DNA from: Rhodococcus rhodnii
Lineage (GTDB): Bacteria > Actinomycetota > Actinomycetes > Mycobacteriales > Pseudonocardiaceae
Assembly: GCA_000720375.1 (NCBI GenBank)
Contig: JOAA01000013.1
Span: 248,001 to 312,000 of the forward strand
Reading direction: 5' to 3'
DNA length: 64,000 nucleotides
How positions within the stretch are numbered: the stretch's first letter is position 1; each line of letters opens with the position of its first letter. The position numbers and the translations under genes were made by a program. Below, piece by piece: positions 7,640 to 16,087 of this stretch. The notes under the pieces are model-generated. The model did not search any database. It worked only from the letters and a program-made list of their open reading frames with translations, and had not been told where the DNA came from.

Positions 7640-9223
7640 GTGATCGCCGCTCCCGTGTCGCCTGAGCCAACGCCTGGTCAGCGCACGGTCTCGTACGTCC
7701 GCAGGCATGGGGTGATCTGGCGGTCGGTGACCGCCGTGGTCGCCGGGCTGCTGCTTTATCTCAGCTTTCCGCCGAGGGCCACGTGGTGGCTGGCGATTCT
7801 GGCGTTCGCGCTGTTCGCCGTGGTCATCCGGGGACGGCGGGCCAGGGCCGGGTTCGGCTACGGCTGGCTGTTCGGGGTCGCGTTCTTCATGCCCTCGCTG
7901 TTCTGGCTGCAGAACTTCCTGGGGGAGGGTTTCGGGCCGACGCCGTGGATCTCGTTGTCGGCGGTGCTGGCCTTGTTCATCGCGTTGGTGGCGGCCGGGA
8001 TGGCTGTGGTCAGCACGATGCGGGGTGGTCCGATTTGGATGGCCGCTCTTTTCGTCGTCGGCGAGGCGGCGCGGGGCCGGTTCCCGTTCGGCGGTTTTCC
8101 TTGGTCCCGGGTGGGTTTCGGGCAGCCGGAAGGGTGGTACCTGCCGCTGGCGTCGCTGGGGGGCGCCCCACTGCTCACCTTCGCTGTGGTGCTCACCGGG
8201 TGCGCGATCACCGAATTCTTATTCCGGAAGCGGGTCGTTCCTGCGTTGATGGCTGTTGTCCCACTCGCTGTCGCGTTCGCGACGCTGCCGTTCGTCGGTA
8301 CCGACGCACAGAACGGCACGTTGACGGTCGCCGTCGTGCAGGGCAACGCGCCGGAAGGGTTGGGGGCGCTCAATTCCGGGGACGAGATGCGGCGCAACCA
8401 CATCGCCCGCGCCGAACAACTCGCGGCGGACATCAAGGCCGGGCGGGTGCCCAAACCGGACGTGGTGATCATGCCGGAGACGTTCACCGGCCTGGGCCCG
8501 AACCCGGCCCGTGACACCGAACTCAACCGGATGGTGGCCGATCTCGGTGTGCCGACGCTGATCGGGGCGCGGCAGCGGACCACCGACGGCACCGATCAGA
8601 ACGTGATGGTCGTGTGGGACCCGGTCGCCGGCCCGGGGGAGCAGTACGCGAAAAGCAAGCTCGTGCCGTTCGGGGAGTTTGTCCCGATTCGCTCGATCGC
8701 GCGAATTTTCACCCCTTTCGTGGACGGTCAGGTCGACATGCGGCCCGGCATCGAGCCGCCGGTGCTGACCGCGGCGGGCACCAAGCTCGGCGTCGGCATC
8801 TGCTTCGAGGTCGCCTACGACGATGTCCTCACGCAGGCGGCGCGGGACGGCGCCGAGATCCTCACCGTCCCCACCAACAACAACTGGTACGGGCGCACCG
8901 AGATGAGCTACCAGCAGCTGGCCATGTCCCAGGTGCGGGCGGTCGAGCACAGCCGGGCGGTAGTGGTGTCCGCCACGACCGGCGTCAGCGCGATCGTGCA
9001 ACCGGACGGCTCCATCACCCGTCAGACTGAGTTGTACACAGCTGACACGCTGGTGGCCACAGTGGCCAAAAGGTCGACCGTTACCCTGGCTACCCGGATC
9101 GGCGCGTGGCCTGAGGGAGTCATGGTGCTCGGGGGTCTCGCGGCGTTGCTGTGGGCCATCGGTTCGCGGATCCAGCAGCGTCAGCGTCGGGTCGGTGACT
9201 CGAGCCGAACAGGAAATGAGTAG
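7640..9223 (+). CDS. lnt: Apolipoprotein N-acyltransferase
   Basis: This 527-aa membrane protein has hydrophobic segments over roughly residues 25-210 and a periplasmic nitrilase-type domain. The catalytic triad is visible: E280 (VIMPETF), K340 ([10 protein letters not shown]) and C388 ([12 protein letters not shown]). Lnt adds a third acyl chain to the N-terminal cysteine of lipoproteins. The start is GTG 7640; the first ~20 residues are polar cytosolic sequence. It is followed after 11 bp by a PPM synthase gene. In mycobacteria these two domains are fused as Ppm1, here they are separate adjacent genes. Confidence 0.92.
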   Translation: MIAAPVSPEPTPGQRTVSYVRRHGVIWRSVTAVVAGLLLYLSFPPRATWWLAILAFALFAVVIRGRRARAGFGYGWLFGVAFFMPSLFWLQNFLGEGFGPTPWISLSAVLALFIALVAAGMAVVSTMRGGPIWMAALFVVGEAARGRFPFGGFPWSRVGFGQPEGWYLPLASLGGAPLLTFAVVLTGCAITEFLFRKRVVPALMAVVPLAVAFATLPFVGTDAQNGTLTVAVVQGNAPEGLGALNSGDEMRRNHIARAEQLAADIKAGRVPKPDVVIMPETFTGLGPNPARDTELNRMVADLGVPTLIGARQRTTDGTDQNVMVVWDPVAGPGEQYAKSKLVPFGEFVPIRSIARIFTPFVDGQVDMRPGIEPPVLTAAGTKLGVGICFEVAYDDVLTQAARDGAEILTVPTNNNWYGRTEMSYQQLAMSQVRAVEHSRAVVVSATTGVSAIVQPDGSITRQTELYTADTLVATVAKRSTVTLATRIGAWPEGVMVLGGLAALLWAIGSRIQQRQRRVGDSSRTGNE

Positions 9224-9234
9224 GAGAGGAACGT

Positions 9235-9993
9235 ATGGCGGAGCTCGAGCCGGTGCTTGTGGTGATCCCGACGTACAACGAGCGGGAGAACATCACGCCG
9301 ATCATCACCCGGCTGCACGCCGCGCTGCCCAAGGCGCACGTGCTGGTCGTGGATGACGGCAGCCCGGACGGCACAGGGGAGATCGCCGACAAGCTCGCCG
9401 CGGCCGACGACCGCGTGCACGTGATGCACCGCACCGAGAAGGCCGGTCTGGGCGCCGCGTACGTTGCCGGGTTCAGCTGGGCGCTGGAGCGCGACTACAA
9501 CGTCATCGTCGAGATGGACGCCGACGGCTCGCACTCGCCCGAGGACCTGCCGCGGATCATCGACGCGCTGCACGACTCCGACCTGGCGATCGGCTCGCGG
9601 TACGTACCCGGCGGCAAGACCGTGAACTGGCCCAAGCGCCGGTTCCTGCTGTCCAAGGGCGCCAACCTCTACTCGCGGATCTGGCTGGGCGCCAAGGTCA
9701 ACGACATGACCGCGGGCTTCCGCGCGTTCCGCCGCGCGGTGCTGGAGAAGGTCAAGCTGCACAACGTCGCCTCGGCGGGCTACTGCTTCCAGATCGACCT
9801 GACGTGGCGCACTCTCGAGGCCGGGTTCACCATCTCGGAGACCCCGATCACCTTCACCGAGCGCGAGATCGGCGTGTCCAAGATGGACGGCGCGATCGTC
9901 CGCGAAGCGCTCTGGCGGGTGTTCAAGTGGGGCGTACGGGTCCGCGGCAACCAGCTGCGCTCACTGGTCAAGGGCGGCAGCAAACCCGCCTGA
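9235..9993 (+). CDS. ppm1: Polyprenol monophosphomannose synthase (GT2)
   Basis: This 252-aa family-2 glycosyltransferase has [12 protein letters not shown] at the N-terminus, [12 protein letters not shown] near 40, [14 protein letters not shown] (the metal/nucleotide DxD site) near 95 and IGSRYVPGG near 120. It transfers mannose from GDP-mannose to polyprenol phosphate. It has no C-terminal membrane segment, matching the soluble catalytic domain 2 of mycobacterial Ppm1. A GGAG site precedes ATG 9235. The product is the mannose donor for GT-C enzymes such as the MptB-type protein at 45.4 kb. Confidence 0.92.
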   Translation: MAELEPVLVVIPTYNERENITPIITRLHAALPKAHVLVVDDGSPDGTGEIADKLAAADDRVHVMHRTEKAGLGAAYVAGFSWALERDYNVIVEMDADGSHSPEDLPRIIDALHDSDLAIGSRYVPGGKTVNWPKRRFLLSKGANLYSRIWLGAKVNDMTAGFRAFRRAVLEKVKLHNVASAGYCFQIDLTWRTLEAGFTISETPITFTEREIGVSKMDGAIVREALWRVFKWGVRVRGNQLRSLVKGGSKPA

Positions 9994-9997
9994 GGTC

Positions 9998-10924
9998 ATG
10001 GCGGAGCAAGGCTTACTCGCCGGCATCGGCTGGACCCGCGCCGTCCGGCTGGACGGGCTGACCGGCAAGGACGACGCCGAGGTCTGGGTCAAGCTGGAAG
10101 CGGCCAACCCGACGGGCTCGTACAAGGACCGGATGGCGCTGGCGATGATCCGCGGCGCCGAGCAGACCGGCCGGTTGCGTCCCGGGCAGACCGTGGTGGA
10201 GGCGACCGGCGGGAGTACGGGCGCGTCGCTGGCGATGGTGTGCGCGGTGACCGGGCACCCGCTGCGGGTGGTGACGTCGGACGCGTTCGCGCCGGAGAAG
10301 CTGTCCGCGATGCGGGCGTTCGGCGCCGAGGTCGACCTGGTGAGCAGTCCGCCGGGCGGCTTCCAGCCTGAGCTGTGGCCGCAGCTGATCGAGCTGGCCA
10401 GGCTGGTCGCCGACCAGGTCGACGGGTTCGCCACGGACCAGTTCCACAACCCGGACGTGATCAACGCCTACAAGCCGCTGGGCTACGAGGTGGCCGCGCA
10501 GGTGCCGGGCCGGATCGACGCGTTCTGCGTGTCCGTGGGCACTGGCGGCTGCCTGATCGGCGCCGGCCGGGCGCTGCGGCAGCGGTTCCCGGCGATGCTT
10601 CGGGTCGCGGTCGAGCCGGCCGAGTCGCCTGTGCTGTCCGGCGGTGAGCCGGGCACGCATCGCATCGAGGGCGCGGGCATCGGCTTCTGGCCGCCGCTGC
10701 TGGAGTCGTACGACTTCGACGAGGTGATCAGCGTGACGAGTGCGGACGCGCGTGAGATGGCTCGGGTGGCGGCCGCGGAGTACGGCTTGTTCTCCGGTCC
10801 TTCGACGGGCGCGAACCTCGTGGCGGCCGCTCGGCTGGCCCGGCGTCTGGGGCCAGGGCATCGAGTTCTGACGGTGCAGGTGGATAGCGGACTGAAGTAT
10901 CTGTCCAGCGGGCTGTTCGAATAG
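9998..10924 (+). CDS. PLP-dependent cysteine synthase/threonine synthase-like enzyme
   Basis: A 308-aa fold-type II PLP enzyme. The Schiff-base lysine is K43 in NPTGSYKDRMAL, followed by the asparagine-loop equivalent EATGGSTGASLA and the phosphate loop SVGTGGCLIG. It belongs with the cysteine synthase/threonine dehydratase superfamily. Substrate cannot be read: it lacks a clear OASS-specific C-terminus. ATG 9998 follows the ppm1 stop by 4 bp, so it is probably cotranscribed with lnt and ppm1 without an obvious pathway link. Confidence 0.75.
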   Translation: MAEQGLLAGIGWTRAVRLDGLTGKDDAEVWVKLEAANPTGSYKDRMALAMIRGAEQTGRLRPGQTVVEATGGSTGASLAMVCAVTGHPLRVVTSDAFAPEKLSAMRAFGAEVDLVSSPPGGFQPELWPQLIELARLVADQVDGFATDQFHNPDVINAYKPLGYEVAAQVPGRIDAFCVSVGTGGCLIGAGRALRQRFPAMLRVAVEPAESPVLSGGEPGTHRIEGAGIGFWPPLLESYDFDEVISVTSADAREMARVAAAEYGLFSGPSTGANLVAAARLARRLGPGHRVLTVQVDSGLKYLSSGLFE

Positions 10925-11009
10925 GCGCCCGATCGGGCAGGAGCCGCCGCGGTGATTGCGGCCAGGATGGGCTGATACCCATTCCCTCTCACCGGGATGG
11001 TGAGGCCCG

Positions 11010-13016
11010 ATGACCCGGCCACTGGCCACGCAGGACGTGTCCGCCGCCCAGGCAGCCCCGGAAACTCGCTCGGCCGCGCCACCGCCGGGAGTCGCGCTCG
11101 CGGGCATGGTGGGCAACCGGGCCATGACCCGGGCGTTGACCGTTCAGCGTGACCCGCTCACAGACGTCCGGACGATGTCGATCACGCCGCAGTTCGCCAA
11201 GGGCCTGCCCGAGGACGAACTGGCCGAGCAGCTTCGGTCGCTTGGGCAGCACATCCTGTCGTTGCCGCAGAACGGCCCGGAATATCAGGCGGCCAGGGAG
11301 AACCAGGCGATCCTGCAGCGCGAGCAGGTGCGTCGGCTGGTGGAAGGCCCGGGCACCTCGTCGGGCGGCGACACGGTCGAGGCCCGGCACGCGCGGTTCA
11401 AGCAGGCCGTCCTGCTCTCGGCACAGCATCGGCTCACCGAAAACCAGCAGAACCTCGAGCAGTGGCGTGCGGTGATCGAGGCGCAGATGTCGCCGGAGGC
11501 GTTGCAGGCACACGTGCTCGCGCAGTCCGCCGCGGATCTTCGGCAGACGGCTGAGCGCACCAGCGGGATGCCCGCGTACGACGCGTGGGCGGGCGACCCG
11601 AATCCGTTCCGCCGCAACGTTCACGAGCATCAGGCGCGAGGGGAGTGGCGTGCCTGCACGGGATGCCACGAGATGGTCCGTGCCGACGAGCTGTCCCGGC
11701 ACGAGGACCACATGGGTCCGAACTGGATGTCACCGGCGGACCGATTGTCCGGGTTCGCCGGCCTGCCACAAGGCGATGGCGCGGAGACCGCGCGGGTGCA
11801 AGCCGCGATCGACGCGATCCGCCCGGTTGTCGCGCCGTTGGGCGACAGCGGGTATCGGATCATCCCCGACGACGTGTTCAGCCTGCGTGGTGGCCTGACG
11901 CCGGAGCAGCTGCGCGAGACGATCTTCGGGCGCATCGCGATGCGCCGCGCCAACTACGCCGAACTCAGCGCGCGGATCGCCGATGGCGACGTGGACTACT
12001 TGCAGCTCGGCCCGATCCTGCAGGACCTGTTGCCGGCCGCGGACGCCGAAGTGCAAGCGGCCGTACGGGACGACCAGGACGCCGAGCACACCTGGTCGAT
12101 CGTGATGATCGGCGGCACCCTGATCCTGTCGTTGCTGTCGCTGGTGTTCCCGCCGCTGGCGCTGGCGCTGGCCGCGGTCCAGTTCGCGTCGGGCTATCAG
12201 CAGTTCCAGCAGGGCAGCACCTACCAGCTCGGGGTGGGCGCCAACAACGTCTTCACCCGTGATCAACAGGACGCTGCCGGCGGGATGATGGCTTCCGGTG
12301 TGCTGAACATGGGCATGGCGGCCGCGACCGTCGCGGCGGTGGGGCCGGGCGTGATGGACATGGCGGCGACGCGGGCGATCACGGCCGCGGACGTTCAGAT
12401 CGCCCAGCGAATCGCGCAGCGCGCGTTGGCCGGTCCGGTGGCCGAGGCCGAGCTGTTGCAGCTGCAGCAGCCGGGATTGGTCGGCCGGATGGCACACGGC
12501 TGGGCGGAGATGCGCGGGTTCCAGGTGGTGTATCGGGGTCAGGGCGCGCCGACGGCGGAGATCCTGAGCCCGGCCGCGCGTGCGGGCGGAGTGGACTCGT
12601 CGCGGGCGTTGTACGACTCGATGCGGGCCCAAGGCCTGACTGACCTGGAGATCGCCGGGTACACCGCGCGGTGGAACGACCAGCCGGTGCCCGCGTTCGA
12701 CGCGCCGCCGGGCATGGCCGATCAGCCGCTGGGCAGCGTCGGCATCCCCACGACACGCCTGCCGAACGTCGCGTCCGATTTCGCGCAGACGCCCACGGGC
12801 GTGATCTATGTTCTGCGCGTGCCCCGAGGACAAGGCGTGCCCGTCGGACAGGCCGGCTGGGGCATGCAATCGGCGATCGAGCAGGAGATCGTGTTCTTCC
12901 ACCAGCTGCCCAACGGGATGGTGGTGCGCACGATGAGCCCGACCGTGGCTCCGCCGCTGCGGTTCGACTCGCCACCGGGCGTCGGTCCGTCGCTGACTGT
13001 CCCGCCGGCGCCGTGA
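11010..13016 (+). CDS. Candidate polymorphic toxin with C-terminal ADP-ribosyltransferase-like domain
   Basis: This 668-aa protein starts with a proline/alanine-rich leader and a GNRAMTRALTVQR motif resembling the LQRxxGNRAVxR signature of proteins linked to contractile-injection or polymorphic toxin systems. Around residue 215 there is a CxxC...HxxH zinc-finger-like patch (CTGCHEMVRADELSRHEDH). Residues about 368-450 contain hydrophobic stretches. The C-terminal part has VVYRGQG (R509) and EQEIVFF (E624/E626), which fits the R...ExE pattern of arginine-type ADP-ribosyltransferases. It shares a GTGA overlap with a 118-aa partner. The ART reading is motif-based and unproven; the family is otherwise unknown to me. 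Confidence 0.5.
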   Translation: MTRPLATQDVSAAQAAPETRSAAPPPGVALAGMVGNRAMTRALTVQRDPLTDVRTMSITPQFAKGLPEDELAEQLRSLGQHILSLPQNGPEYQAARENQAILQREQVRRLVEGPGTSSGGDTVEARHARFKQAVLLSAQHRLTENQQNLEQWRAVIEAQMSPEALQAHVLAQSAADLRQTAERTSGMPAYDAWAGDPNPFRRNVHEHQARGEWRACTGCHEMVRADELSRHEDHMGPNWMSPADRLSGFAGLPQGDGAETARVQAAIDAIRPVVAPLGDSGYRIIPDDVFSLRGGLTPEQLRETIFGRIAMRRANYAELSARIADGDVDYLQLGPILQDLLPAADAEVQAAVRDDQDAEHTWSIVMIGGTLILSLLSLVFPPLALALAAVQFASGYQQFQQGSTYQLGVGANNVFTRDQQDAAGGMMASGVLNMGMAAATVAAVGPGVMDMAATRAITAADVQIAQRIAQRALAGPVAEAELLQLQQPGLVGRMAHGWAEMRGFQVVYRGQGAPTAEILSPAARAGGVDSSRALYDSMRAQGLTDLEIAGYTARWNDQPVPAFDAPPGMADQPLGSVGIPTTRLPNVASDFAQTPTGVIYVLRVPRGQGVPVGQAGWGMQSAIEQEIVFFHQLPNGMVVRTMSPTVAPPLRFDSPPGVGPSLTVPPAP

Positions 13017-13369
13017 CTCCGGCGCAGGAGTGGCGGGCGACGGTCCGTCAAGGGATGTCGCAGGCGCCGTCCGGCGATGACGAGCTGCACGCGTACCTGG
13101 TCCGGGAGTTCCCGGCGGCTTCGGGGATCGGGCGGTTCGTGCTCGCTGTCGGGTTGCTGACATTCGGGCACATCGAGGTGGTCGCCGACATCGTGGCGGG
13201 GATGCCGCCGGTCCGGCATCCGGCGCGGATCCTTGCGCGGGCGGTGGACGCGTTGATCCCGACCGGTGGCGACGTGCTCAGCGATCCACACGACGTGGCA
13301 GCCTGGGTCGCGGAACACGCCGCGGAACTTGCCTGGAATGAGCAGGCCGGGCTTTTCGAACCGAAATAA
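13013..13369 (+). CDS. Small acidic protein, candidate immunity partner of the upstream toxin
   Basis: A 118-aa mostly helical, acidic protein of no family I recognise. GTG 13013 overlaps the preceding stop by 4 bp, which implies coupled translation. There is no signal peptide; a short hydrophobic stretch (GRFVLAVGLLTFGHIEVVADIV) lies near residues 40-62. Size, acidity and tight coupling to a putative toxin domain suggest an antitoxin/immunity role. A strong hairpin follows at 13411. It could equally be a chaperone or an unrelated protein. Confidence 0.55.
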   Translation: MTPAQEWRATVRQGMSQAPSGDDELHAYLVREFPAASGIGRFVLAVGLLTFGHIEVVADIVAGMPPVRHPARILARAVDALIPTGGDVLSDPHDVAAWVAEHAAELAWNEQAGLFEPK

Positions 13370-13410
13370 CCCATTGCTTGCAGGAACCTGCAGAGCTCCG
13401 GAGACGAAGA

Positions 13411-13441
13411 ACCCCGCCCAGGCGGGAGGTCTGGGCGGGGT
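13411..13441. terminator. Strong GC-rich hairpin between convergent genes
   Basis: ACCCCGCCCAG and CTGGGCGGGGT form a perfect 11-bp stem around a 9-nt loop. It lies between the candidate immunity gene and the convergent rbpA stop, so it can end both transcripts. On the - strand the stem is followed by TCTTCGTCTC. Confidence 0.75.
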
Positions 13442-13473
13442 TGTCTCGTGGTGGGAGTTACGTCACCAGCTCG

Positions 13474-13818
13474 TCAGGCGGTCCGGCTGCGCCGGCCGCG
13501 GAGCTCTTCAAGCCGTTCGGTGAGCAGGTCCTCCAGCTCCGGAATGGTCCGGCGCTCAAGCAGCATGTCCCAGTGCGTCCTCGGCGGCTTGACCTTCTTC
13601 GGCTCCGGCAGGGAGCCGTCGATCATCTTCGACTCAAGGCCGTGCAGCCGACACTCCCACACCGGGGGCACTTCGGCGTCGTCCGAGAAGGGCACCTCGA
13701 AATCGTGGTCCTTCGGGCACGCATACCTGACCGTACGACGCGGCGCGAGATCGTGGTTCCGGTCAGTCTCGTAACTGACCGCTCCCAGCCGGCTTCCACG
13801 GAGAACACGGTCGGCCAT
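13474..13818 (-). CDS. rbpA: RNA polymerase-binding protein RbpA
   Basis: This 114-aa protein has RbpA landmarks: MADRVLRGSRLGAVSYETD, a core domain with CPKDHDFEVPF and WECRLHG, the basic linker KKVKPPRTHWDMLLERR, and the C-terminal sigma-interaction helix IPELEDLLTERLEELR. RbpA binds core polymerase and group 1/2 sigma factors and stabilises open complexes in actinobacteria. A CGAAAGGACA site precedes ATG 13818. A SigR-type promoter lies upstream, consistent with induction under disulphide stress as in Streptomyces. Confidence 0.95.
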   Translation of the reverse strand: MADRVLRGSRLGAVSYETDRNHDLAPRRTVRYACPKDHDFEVPFSDDAEVPPVWECRLHGLESKMIDGSLPEPKKVKPPRTHWDMLLERRTIPELEDLLTERLEELRGRRSRTA

Positions 13819-13877
13819 GGCGGTGTCCTTTCGTTCGGCCCGAGTCCCCTCGAGCCAGGGTGGTGCTCACCGTCTGC

Positions 13878-13903
13878 AACGAACGGAACGGCCGGGAGAT
13901 TCC
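13878..13903 (-). promoter_or_regulatory. SigR-type promoter for rbpA (GGAAT-N18-GTT)
   Basis: On the - strand GGAAT (13903-13899) is followed after exactly 18 nt by GTT (13880-13878), matching the SigR/SigH-family consensus GGAAT-N18/19-GTT. It lies 60 bp upstream of the rbpA start codon. Streptomyces rbpA is a known SigR target. Confidence 0.7.
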
Positions 13904-14071
13904 CTCCACCCGGCACTTCGTCGCGGACAGTGACATGTTTCACCCGTCAACAACAGCTTCCTCCTAAGGGAGGCAATCGGCGCGGGAAAGTGACGCGTTA
14001 TCCCACAATCGACACCAAGATCTCACCCGTTCGGAGGAGTTATGTCACAGGTCAGTCCAAGTTGTGCAGGT

Positions 14072-14110
14072 ACCCGGTCCGATCAAACTGTAAACGTCTA
14101 TCGGACGGGT
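14072..14110. terminator. Hairpin downstream of MFS gene
   Basis: ACCCGGTCCGAT (14072-14083) pairs with ATCGGACGGGT (14100-14110) with one bulged G and a 16-nt loop. It lies 67 bp beyond the MFS stop codon and may terminate that transcript; no clear U-tract follows. Confidence 0.4.
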
Positions 14111-14176
14111 GAGAAATGATGACGTGAAGTAGTCGGTCGTACTCGAATACGAACACCACTCACTGTTTATCTATTG

Positions 14177-15580
14177 TCACGCCTTGCTCTCAAGCGTCCG
14201 TGGCACGGTGTTACCGACCGCCTCGATCGCCCGCTTCACCGGCACGAAGATCATCAGCACGAACCCGACCGCGAAGAAGATCACCAGCGAGATGATCGCG
14301 TAGCGGTAGGACCCGGTCTGCTGGGCCATGAACGCGAACAGCAACGGCCCGAGCCAGGACGTGGCCCGCTCGCCGACCTCGTACACCGAGAAGTACTGGG
14401 CCTCCTTGCCCGGCGGGATCATCTGGCTGAACAGGGCCCGCGCCAGCGCGTTGGTGCCGCCGAGCACCAGGCCGATGCCCGCGGCCACCGCGTAGAACTG
14501 CAGCTGCTGGCCCGCTTGGACGAAGTAGGCCGCGCCGATGACCAGCACCCACACGCCGAGACTGAGCAGGATTGTGCGTTTCGCGCCGATCCGGCGGGCC
14601 ACCAGGCCGTGCACCAGGCCGCCCGCGTAGGCGACGAACTGCACGATCAGGATCGTGGTGATCAGGACCTGCTGCTCGAACTTGAGCTCTTCGCTGCCGT
14701 ACTGGGCCGAGACGTTGGCGACGGTGGAGATGCCGTCGGTGAAGATCAGGTAGGTGCCCAGGAAGGCCAGCGTCAGCGGGAACGCCCTGGCGCCGCGCAA
14801 GGTGTCGCCGAGCTCCTTGAACCCGGCCGTGACCACCGATGAGTCCTGCGGGGAGGTGTGCGCGGGCTGGTGCTTCTTGAGCCGCCGCAGCGGGATGGTG
14901 GTGAAGATCGCCCACCAGATGCCCGAGAGCAGGAACGCGATCCGGGCCGCGTTGCTCTCCGAGATGCCGATGCTGTCGCCGAACAGCACCAGCACCAGCT
15001 GCACGGCGAGGGCCGCGCCGCCGCCGAGGTAGCCGAACGCCCAGCCCTTGGTGGACAGGTCGTCGCGTTCGTCCGCGGTGGCGATGTCCGGGATGAACGA
15101 GTAGTAGATCGCCACCGACGTGCCGTAACAGATGTTGCCGAGGATGAACAGCAGCGCGCCGAGTTCCCAGTTCCCGCCCGCGACCAGCGCGATGAGCGCG
15201 GTGGCGACGGAACCGGAGAACGCGAAGACGGCCAGCATCCGCTTCTTGTTCTGGGTCCGGTCGGCGATCGCGCCCATCAGCGGCACGATCAGCACCTGGA
15301 TCACCGTGGCGAACGACAGCAGGTAGCCCCACAGTGATCCGGCCGGGAACTCCCACCCGAACAGGGAGATGTCGCAGTCACGCAGTTTGTCGCCACCCGG
15401 GCACGGCGTCGGGCCGTTCATCGCGGTGTCGGCCTCGGCGGCGGTCGCGGCGACCGCGGTGAGGTAGAGCGAACCGAAGACCGTGGTCACCGAAGTCGGG
15501 AACACCGAGTTGGCCCAGTCGTACCACACCCAACCCCGCTGCTCCCGCTTGCGGCTCAGGGCCTCTGTCTCAGTGCTCAC
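14177..15580 (-). CDS. MFS transporter, UMF1/Atg22-like family
   Basis: This 467-aa protein has about 11-12 hydrophobic segments. RGWVWYDWANSVFPTSVTTVFGSLYL at the N-terminus, LLSFATVIQVLIVPLMGAIADRTQNKKRML and GGTNALARALFSQMIPPGKEAQYFSVYEVGERATSWLGP are typical of UMF1/Atg22-like permeases; substrate is unknown. The start is set at GTG 15580 (VSTETEALSRKRE) because GGAGG sits 6 nt upstream; the longer frame to 15670 adds a polar unlikely extension. Confidence 0.82.
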   Translation of the reverse strand: MSTETEALSRKREQRGWVWYDWANSVFPTSVTTVFGSLYLTAVAATAAEADTAMNGPTPCPGGDKLRDCDISLFGWEFPAGSLWGYLLSFATVIQVLIVPLMGAIADRTQNKKRMLAVFAFSGSVATALIALVAGGNWELGALLFILGNICYGTSVAIYYSFIPDIATADERDDLSTKGWAFGYLGGGAALAVQLVLVLFGDSIGISESNAARIAFLLSGIWWAIFTTIPLRRLKKHQPAHTSPQDSSVVTAGFKELGDTLRGARAFPLTLAFLGTYLIFTDGISTVANVSAQYGSEELKFEQQVLITTILIVQFVAYAGGLVHGLVARRIGAKRTILLSLGVWVLVIGAAYFVQAGQQLQFYAVAAGIGLVLGGTNALARALFSQMIPPGKEAQYFSVYEVGERATSWLGPLLFAFMAQQTGSYRYAIISLVIFFAVGFVLMIFVPVKRAIEAVGNTVPRTLESKA

Positions 15581-15717
15581 TCGGGTCCTCCCAGTCGGCT
15601 GGTACGCGGACTGTACTGGTCGATTTCCACGCCCTGTGACCGGCTTGTCGATGCGGTACCGAATGTTCACGACAGAGTGACTGGACAGGCGAATGATAAC
15701 GGTGTGTTTTACCTTCG

Positions 15718-16086
15718 GTGACCATGCGAAAACGGCTCGTTATTGCCACTTTTGTGTTCGGAACCGTACTGGCGCCGCAAGCGTGGGCCGATCCACCGGC
15801 GGGCGACTGGGCCCGGCTGCGGAACTGTGAGTCGAATGGCCGATATGACGCGAAAGGCAAGCATTACGGCGCGTACCAGTTCAGCCTCGAAACGTGGCGA
15901 AGTGTCGGCGGACAAGGACATCCGCACCTGGCAACGCCGGACGAACAGGACTACCGAGCGTTGTACCTCTACCGGATGCGTGGCTGGTCACCGTGGGGCT
16001 GCGCGAAGAAGCTGAAACTGCGTGAGGACGCCGACGCGCGCAGCAAAAAGGTCCCGACATACGCGGAGGCGGCGTACATCCGCTGA
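15718..16086 (+). CDS. Secreted resuscitation-promoting factor-like transglycosylase
   Basis: A 122-aa protein with a signal peptide (RKRLVIATFVFGTVLAPQAWA, cleavage after about residue 24) and a compact Rpf/lysozyme-like domain: WARLRNCESNGRY with catalytic Glu38, GAYQFSLETWRSVGGQGHP, TPDEQDYRALYLYRMRGWSPWGC. Rpf-like muralytic enzymes cleave peptidoglycan to stimulate growth or germination. It has no LysM or DUF348 extension, so it is a minimal form. The start may be GTG 15718 or ATG 15724; neither has a strong ribosome site. Confidence 0.8.
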   Translation: MTMRKRLVIATFVFGTVLAPQAWADPPAGDWARLRNCESNGRYDAKGKHYGAYQFSLETWRSVGGQGHPHLATPDEQDYRALYLYRMRGWSPWGCAKKLKLREDADARSKKVPTYAEAAYIR

Positions 16087-16087
16087 C

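Larger units (their letters stand above)
13819..14176. other. Gene-free region upstream of rbpA
   Basis: This 358-bp stretch contains the rbpA leader, a SigR-like promoter at 13878-13903, and a hairpin at 14072-14110 near the 3' end of the MFS gene. I find no convincing coding frame in it; the frames present have no ribosome site and look like random reading through non-coding DNA. Confidence 0.6.
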
